From Vesta saturnalis (lineage: Eukaryota > Arthropoda > Insecta > Coleoptera > Lampyridae): DNA of 64,000 nt. Every line of letters starts with the position of its first letter. The stretch's first letter is position 1. The stretch covers positions 1 to 64,000 of the forward strand of contig JARFJB010000656.1 in NCBI GenBank assembly GCA_036346205.1, given 5' to 3'. Below are positions 57,587 through 64,000 of this stretch, one piece after another. A model generated the notes under the pieces. The model had not been told where the DNA came from and ran no database searches. It saw only the letters and a list, made by a program, of their open reading frames with translations. The translations under genes were made by a program, and so were the position numbers.

Positions 57587-60500
57587 AATACATTCAGAGA
57601 CGGATTTAAGGTTTTGCCGCCTGTAGGCGAACTTCGTATGCCGCCTAGAACACACTGTACTTAAATAAACAGTACACGTAAAATTTATAATAGTTAACTC
57701 ATTAAAGCACAAGAATAGGCGTAATCCTAATAAATCACATAAGTATGTATATCATATGTACAACTATATTCAACCTACATTAACTAAAGTTTTCTTCTAC
57801 ATTTTGTGTGGATAAAATCTTTGATAACATCATCAAATGAAATCAATTCCAACATGTCCGATTCAATCGATAAAATCGATAAATCATTTAACCTAGTTTC
57901 AGTCATTTTTGACTTTAGGTAATTCGTAATTCTTAATTCTTTTCAAACATGAAAACGATCGTTCAGTGCTACAATTACTTACAGCTAAGGACTGAAATAT
58001 TGTTAAGCCTATGTGGATATTGGGAAATATGTCTATCAATTTCTTTTCCTGCATCCATTTACACATATTGTTGATAAAAATATGCGTTTTATCGTCTTCT
58101 TTTAAAAACTCTTTTAAATGTAAGCATTCTTCCACAACATCTTCGGATATATCTTCTGGATAAGACTTACATAATTGAAAAGCTTCCGTTCGTATATTTT
58201 CCAGACTAAGTTCCCGAATTTTAACTAGAACATTAAATTTTTCATACACTCTAGTATAAGCGTTTTTTCATCGATTTAATTCCGAAATAATTATTATAAA
58301 TGTATTTACTCGAAAATTATCTCGCGCACTGAATACGACTTCATTACCACCATCCTGCATCTGGTATTCATCAAATTGACGCTTCCTCTTTTTCAAACGT
58401 TTTTAACATTTTCGAAGTAGTCACAGTCAGTCAATTTCTTAGCTTTTTCTTCAAATGAATCAAAGTCATTGCGAAGAAAAGTAATAAATGTGATAAGAGA
58501 TGTGTATAAATTTATAACGGTGTCAATAACCGTGTCTTCGCCTTGTAATTGTTTACTCACAATATTCATTTTGTTAAGAATGCTATTCCAAAAACAATCA
58601 TGAAAGCCGTCTCCAATTTAAGTAATTTATTTCTCAATCCTTTTCTTTCTAACCGAGTAATATGATTCTAAGGCCCATTATTTTCGACCAATTCAATAAT
58701 TTCTAATATGTTGTGCCATGACGATAGTAGGTCTCTACATGCATCTCTCTACTTGACCATCTGGTCGAAGACAGTGTTTTTAGTGTTGTTAGCTTTTTCG
58801 GAATTTTCAATTTGCTCCATCGCTTGGTAGAGGTGGAAAAAGTTATATACTTCTTGCAATAGCATGAAAACGACGTTGCCTCAAGGCAACAACTTCCAAC
58901 AAGTACCTACCAAATTAAGGGAATTTGCTGCACATGGGACGAATTCAGCATATTTATTTATGCTTTTAATTCTTGTCTGTACACCAGTATATACTCCGGA
59001 CATATTTGAGGCATTGTCGTAGGACTGACCGCGACAATCGTTTAAATTTATTTCATGAACAGTCAGACTTTGAACAACAGCATTAGTTATTTCTTCTGAT
59101 TTGTGACCCGTGTTTGGTATGAAAGTAAGAAAAGTCTCAACTGGTGTTCCACATCCCCGAACGTATCTTATACTTATAGGTAGTTGATCGTTATGAGAGA
59201 TGTCGGGTGTAGAATCTACTATTCTAGAAAAATATTTAGCGATTTTAATGTTGTGTGATATTACTGCTCTTATTTTTTGAGCCATTATGAGAACTATCTC
59301 TTCATATATAGTTGAAGAAAGATAATTTGTTTTACCGCTACCAGGTCTATCATATCTCTTTAAATGTTCTTTAAGGAAAGGATCAAATTCAGCTAGTAGC
59401 TCTACGGCCATTAAGAAATTTCCATTATGATTCGATCCAAGAACTTCATCAGATCCCCTTAATGGAAGTCCACGGCTAGTTAGTTTTTTTATAATCGCAA
59501 CAACCCGTTTTAAAGCTTCGAACCAGTAATTGCTTTCTTCGATAACATCCTTGCATATTAGGTTTACTACATTCTGGCTTAAACTTCTTGTTTTAAGAGT
59601 GACTACAGAATTTCTATGTTTTATTGAACGCTCATGCTGTTCTATACACTTCACTACATTCTTCCAGTCATTAAAATCCTTATCAACAAAATACGTATCT
59701 CTGCACGTGCTAAACATACGACAAGGACCACAAAAAATACTTCCTGTACTTTCAGAATAAATTATCCAGTGTCTATAAGATAGTTCCCCATTCTGTAATT
59801 GTCTTTTAAAAATGGTAGGAGAGAAGTATCGTACGAGATCACTATAAATGCGCTTTGAAGATTGAAAATTGACTTCCATATTTTGAGAAAAGCCGTTTTT
59901 AATAACAAAATTTATTAATTCATTAGTGACTATCCACCTCGCAGGATCTGTATCAATTTGATAAAATATGGAAGAAGGTGCGTTGTTGGTTCATCTTCTA
60001 CCAAAATTTGGTCGATTTTATCTTCGCTATTTTTATCGGAGCACGTAATATTAGGATCTCCTGAAATTGTTGCACTTTCTAAATGAACAATATTCGATGA
60101 GTTCGAACAAGATGGCGAAGTTTTTGAAAAAATGAATCGATTCTCTTTTTTTTGTTTTTTCTAGAATTTCTTTTTGTTTCTTTAACTTCCCTTCTGCAAT
60201 TTTTTGTACTCCCACCCACCAAGTCTCTTACGTCTATCTGCCATTACTATTACGCTATCTGTAAAATCAAAAAAGGGCGTTTTAATCTTGGTTTGTAGAA
60301 ATATCTAATTTCTGTTAATATCGTGTTTAATAAAATTGATTTATAGAGATAAAGGACTTACACCTGTTTGTTTACACAACAGTACACCACGTCACACTAC
60401 TTAGGTAATTTATTCAGTGCCACAGATCAGTATATGTATGTGTATTTTGTTAGGCTTAAATTTGTCAGTAATAAAATAACTACTGCGATCGCTACTCTTA

Positions 60501-61086
60501 AGTGAAAACTAAAGCCAAAGGTTTATAAAATGCAAATGCAGCAGAACTGCTTCCTTTGAAGAATGCACGTGTTTATCAATAACACAAGAATACTGTCGCC
60601 TTTCGCAAAAACAATATAATTAAAAACCTATTATCTTATATTTCTTTTGTTATCTGTTGGTTATACGTGGAATCTACATGTAAGTATGTATAAATGTATT
60701 ATATAGTTACATTACGATACTTCAACACGTAAGGGCAGGTAAAATTTTCTTGAAGGACAGGCTTAGGTTATTCAATAAAGCAATAGACTAATACGATTTT
60801 GTGGTTTATTTATATTTTCCTAAAGTAAAACCACTTAGGTAAAATCCTTTTGTGTAACAGACTCTTTTCTGTTACCTAATTCTGTTTAAACCAGAAAATT
60901 CTTACAAAATAGCTTAAAAGCAATTTCGCGATACATAATAATATAAACAATAGTTTGTTGTTTTACTATAAATTATTTTCGTACGAAAAAATTTGTCACC
61001 GTCTAAAATTCGCCGCGCCGTCCGAAATTTGCCACCCTAGGCCTCGGCCTATTCGGCCTATTCGAAAATCCACCACTGAATACATT
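57587..61086 (-). mobile_element. hAT element with TIRs and 8-bp duplication
   Basis: The element is 57,595-61,078 (3,484 bp). AATACATT flanks it at 57,587-57,594 and 61,079-61,086. The left end is CAGAGACGGATTTAAGG, and the right end, reverse complemented, CAGTGGTGGATTTTCG; the TIR is short and imperfect, as is common in hATs. The right subterminal region is GC-rich with repeated GGCCGAATAGGCCGAGGCC-like motifs (61,035-61,060). The transposase lies on the minus strand between the ends. Confidence 0.92.
57899..60245 (-). pseudogene. hAT transposase, ZMYM1-like, broken in the second half
   Basis: The first codon is at about 60,245 ('MADRRKRLGG'), followed by a frame-broken Lys-rich region. 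58,881-59,879 is a 332-codon clean frame: a TTF/ZMYM-type zinc finger ('FCGPCRMFSTC' and 'CIEQHERSIKHRNSV'), then 'RGLPLRGSDEVLGSNHNGNF' and 'DPFLKEHLKRYDRPG' of the DUF4371 region, 'RIVDSTPDISHNDQLPISIR' with a catalytic-type Asp, and 'CRGQSYDNASNMSGVYTGVQ'. The middle (58,260-58,870) has stops but keeps 'DGFHDCFWNSILNKMN'. The C-terminal dimerisation domain is at 57,899-58,249 ('AVSNCSTERSFSCLKRIKNY'). hAT transposases dimerise through that domain and insert at 8-bp sites. The long intact first half suggests a rather young element. Confidence 0.87.
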
Positions 61087-61790
61087 CCGGGTAATCTCGG
61101 TTGTGTTAAAATTCTCTGAATAAGTGTTTTTGATATTATGGTCAGATCTGTGTTTTTGAAATTTTTGACATTCATGAATAATATGTTTAATGCTATACGT
61201 TACTTGGCAATCATCGCATTTAGGGTCTGTTTCTCCTTTCAGCAATTGTTGGTGGGTAAGTTCTGTGTCCTATTCTGACTCTATGTATATTGACAGTGTC
61301 TTCTCTTGACGCGTTGGGTAATTCGTATACACCTTGAACTTGGAGCTTTATTGTAGAGATGTGTGCTTGTTGTTGACCATTGTTCTTGTCATATTTTAAG
61401 GCTACCTTTTTCAAATACTTTTGAAATGTTTAAGTTTTATTAGGTCTACATCCGCAATAGTTGTTGATGTTGCTTGACGGGCAACGCATTCGACTGGTTC
61501 ATTTCCCGGAATTTGTGCGTGCTTTGCGGTGTACAAATAAAGGTAACAGTAGTTCCTTGCTCGTTTAAATATTTCAGGGCGGATTGGCATATAAGGTTCA
61601 TTGAATTAGTAGAATACATTCGACATAAGTTGTTTATAATATTTAGGTTGCCAGTAGCAATTATTAAGTTTTATTATAACATTACATGTCATAAAGAATA
61701 CTCTTTTCAAATTATTTACAATGTAATACAATACAAATATTACAATTATCGTATTCATTTTATATTTTAGAAAATCACTATATATAGTTA

Positions 61791-62471
61791 TTTTAAATTA
61801 TTGAGTGACTTAATTTTCGTAGTCAGGTATTAAGTCCTGAATATATGAAAATCTTGAATAAAACAAAATATTTTTAAATTGACAAAAATAATGATTAACT
61901 ACGAAATAAAATTATAGAATTTGTGAAATATTTAAAAAATATCGCTATATGCACTAATCTATCATACTAGCAGAAATCTGACAAAGTTAAATTAATGCAT
62001 TCATATATTTAGTATTTTGAAAAAAATTAAAATAGCGCGTTCAACTGTCCAAATAAGCAAATGAAAAAATTTATTCTGTTTGCTTTCGGTATGCGATTTG
62101 GTCTATGTGCAGGACACACGAAGAGTGGGGGACACCACATACCTGCAGCCGTATCAAATTACGGCTTATACAATAAAGTTATCTTTATAAACAAATTTAT
62201 AAATTATTTAATAATGTTTAATCTTTCATTTAAAAAAAAAGTAGTACGAACTTTATAAAATTTAAGAAAATGTTTACTTGTTTATAATATTGTATATCTT
62301 CGTCATGGTTACGACATAACTGTCACAAACAGAATGACAGTATGGATGGCTTAATCATTCTGAGAGAAATTAATTAATACGCCTTTTTGGTTGGCAAATT
62401 GGGAATTTTATAATATTTGCGTTATATATTAGAGTGCTTCTTGTTTTGCCAACACATCACTTTAATAAGTG

Positions 62472-62474
<3 letters not shown>
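61791..62474. other. AT-rich stretch, no gene recognised
   Basis: Nothing coding is supported. A 65-codon frame at 62,061-62,258 has no motif. Confidence 0.5.

Positions 62475-62521
<47 letters not shown>
62475..62521. repeat. (TA)n microsatellite
   Basis: About 23 TA units, followed by AGGTACCAAGTGTACTCTG, a locally GC-rich stretch of about 60 bp of unknown origin. Confidence 0.95.
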
Positions 62522-62523
<2 letters not shown>

Positions 62524-63825
62524 TACCAAGTGTACTCTGTGGAGCCCGACGCGTTATCAGGTCGCTATGAATCCCGAGGTAAGGGTTGCTTACACAACTC
62601 GTTTTTTTATACAAAGTATATACTCTTAGGTACTCGTGCGTCCCGACAACGTTGCCGCGGTAAAAGCAAACTGTAGCAAAATATTAAAGACTAACTATAT
62701 AATATGATATACACGAAAATGGGTAACAACGTTTACATAATAAATTTGAAAGCTAACATCTGTAAAATTAAAGTAGTACTTTGATTCTAACAGCAATTAA
62801 AGTTAAACTGACACGTCTAATCGATTATTTTAATTTAGTAACGTTATCATCTTCAATATTTTAAAATCTTTATTAATACTTTTGACAATAATAAATTTAT
62901 CCATGATTGCACTATAATTGAAACAATGCACTTACTTGATGCTTGTTCGTTATGTTATAAGCAATTTTCTAAAGGTACTATAAATAAATCGTTGTCATTT
63001 TTAAAATTTACTTCTTGTTAGAAGTATAGAGTGTTTGCAATTAACAATTTTTTTTAACACAAAAGTTCGATTCATTTTTATTCTTAACCCATGATTCATT
63101 GTAATAAATGAAATGCATTGTCGTTGCGGTAAGGTTTTTATATGGTACATTAGAACAAAGTTTTTTCGGAAAATCGTTCAATAAAATTGACATTTCTGAT
63201 ATCATTTAATAGAATAAAAGATCAATATTTCTAAACTTATGTTGCTACTCAATCAAAAAAAGTAACAGTTAGGCAATATTCATTTGTGTATGGAACTATT
63301 TATATATATCCATAATGTAGGAAAGGCTTTTTTATGTGTTTCCAAAGTTAGGCAATAGGTATCGAGGTTGCCAAGGCAGCGGGTAATAACAGAAATAATA
63401 CTAATAGTAGTAACTTTACTTTTTCATATGAATGATATGAATGTGATATATTATTATGATTAAACATTGATACTATTAATATAGAAAAAATGTTGTTTTC
63501 TTTTAGTTTGACATTTACTAAAACTTCCAAATTAACAGTGCTTCAATATCCGCAATTAAAAAAATACTTTTTGGCTGAACAGTAAAGCAATACGCACGAG
63601 TGCTTTGACTATCTTTCTTCAACCCCCCTAAAAAAGTTGTCCAAATCTACCAAAATTAGATCACATTTTGCTTTCATTTTCTCTAACTGTTAACAACACT
63701 AGTCAGTGTAAAAGCAAACTGGTCAGTTTGCTTTTAAATTTTTGGATTTGGTACACAACTAACGTAACTCGTTTCTCCATTACCTTTCACGTAAATGTAA
63801 ATACATGTTTTTTTGTACTGCTCAG
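62522..63825. other. AT-rich stretch, probable intron or intergenic DNA
   Basis: No gene is supported. If the exon that follows is real, the part just before 63,825 is the 3' end of an intron, with a good pyrimidine tract (TTTTTTTGTACTGCTCAG). Confidence 0.45.
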
Positions 63826-64000
63826 GTCGTTATTCCTAATAATGAAGACAGAACTAAGCCAGATTATACGTTTAATTATTCCGCAAACATGTTTGATTGC
63901 ACAGAACTGCAACCACTATCTGCTTCATCAAGTATTTTCAATAGTACTCCTGTGGAAAATCATGTCCTATCCAGTGAAGAAGTGATTTCAGAAGGTACAG
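63826..64000 (+). CDS. Possible coding exon, runs off the window end
   Basis: After the acceptor-like TTTTTTTGTACTGCTCAG a plus-strand frame stays open to the window end: it begins 'VVIPNNEDRTKPDYTFNYS' and continues 'FDCTELQPLSASSSIFNST'. Codon choice is balanced and the sequence is less AT-skewed than the surroundings, unlike the shadow frames nearby. I do not recognise the product. The Ser/Asn-rich composition fits an insect regulatory or structural protein linker. A GTACAG at 63,995-64,000 after 'GAAG' could be a donor. The 105-codon ORF that begins at 63,668 is in another frame and is not the one meant here. Confidence 0.4.

Larger units (their letters stand above)
57480..61790 (-). mobile_element. 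LINE RNase H / C-terminal fragment, split by a hAT
   Basis: Right of the hAT (61,087-61,790) the minus strand reads RNase H patches: 'SMNLICQSALKYLNEQGTTV' leading to 'TFICTP' and 'GNEPVECVARQATST' (61,440-61,620), then a C-terminal 'HRVRIGH', 'LLKGETDPKCDDCQVTYSIK' with C-x-x-C, and 'HIIHECQKFQKHRSDHNIK' (61,090-61,240). This is the usual end of ORF2 in Jockey/R1-type LINEs. Left of the hAT the frame goes on through 'FSFLRTVDVFNQV' (about 57,530-57,594). The hAT duplication AATACATT sits inside the coding sequence. Frame breaks show the LINE is dead; no reverse transcriptase is left in the window. Confidence 0.75.

Overview
This window looks like a stretch of an AT-rich insect (or other arthropod) nuclear genome, dominated by transposable elements. 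The evidence is eukaryotic: short GT-AG introns, long non-coding AT-rich stretches, simple repeats, and insect-type mobile elements (R2-like LINE, piggyBac, mariner, hAT, P-like, Crypton, and an env-carrying LTR element with insect-type features). No bacterial operon, rRNA or CRISPR array was seen. I cannot name the species. All coordinates and reading frames come from reading the sequence by eye; no database search was run.

Layout. 1-7.4 kb: a degraded transposase-like gene (about 1.2-2.96 kb), a degraded THAP plus DDE_4-type (ISL2EU/Harbinger-like) transposase (3.9-5.3 kb) and otherwise gene-poor DNA. 7.4-10.5 kb: the 3' end of one LINE with a (GTAA)n tail, a tRNA-like sequence without an acceptor stem, and an antisense R2-like LINE with a restriction-like endonuclease. 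10.9-12.3 kb: a 134-bp hairpin followed by a Crypton tyrosine recombinase with a 47-bp intron and a Tyr-to-Phe change at the expected nucleophile. 14.8-19.5 kb: a multi-exon SAM-domain (SAMD3-like) gene with several frame breaks, carrying a long-TIR MITE in its fourth intron. 19.8-22.2 kb: a C2H2 zinc-finger plus CACTA/TNP2-like transposase on the same strand directly downstream, so the two may be one two-gene element. 22.9-23.9 kb: a diverged 231-bp tandem duplication and a possible second Crypton tail with a hairpin.

26.9-29.7 kb: a complete but frame-broken piggyBac with TTAA target duplications. 30.65-36.54 kb: an antisense LTR retroelement with paired LTRs, ATAT duplication, PBS, polypurine tract, integrase and broken env, in which reverse transcriptase and most of RNase H are deleted. 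37.7-40.4 kb: a mariner relic and a P-element-like transposase relic. 40.56-47.05 kb: the most striking object, a 6.49-kb foldback element made of two near-identical inverted arms of 3.0 and 2.7 kb with nested tandem repeats, a 757-bp spacer ending in an ACGC-rich microsatellite, and a candidate 6-bp duplication ACCGGC. 49.64-52.27 kb: a mariner element with both TIRs, interrupted by an internally deleted piggyBac (50.25-51.73 kb). 53.4-56.9 kb: two arrays of diverged AT-rich repeats. 57.6-61.08 kb: a hAT element (ZMYM1-like transposase) with TIRs and the 8-bp duplication AATACATT, inserted into an antisense LINE RNase H/C-terminal region. The window closes with a possible true coding exon (63,826 to the end).

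Functionally, no intact autonomous transposase was found; each one has stops, frame breaks or lost catalytic residues. The window is a layered record of insertions: piggyBac in mariner, hAT in LINE, and an LTR element beside a mariner-like relic. The foldback and the SAM/zinc-finger pair are the best candidates for something undescribed.
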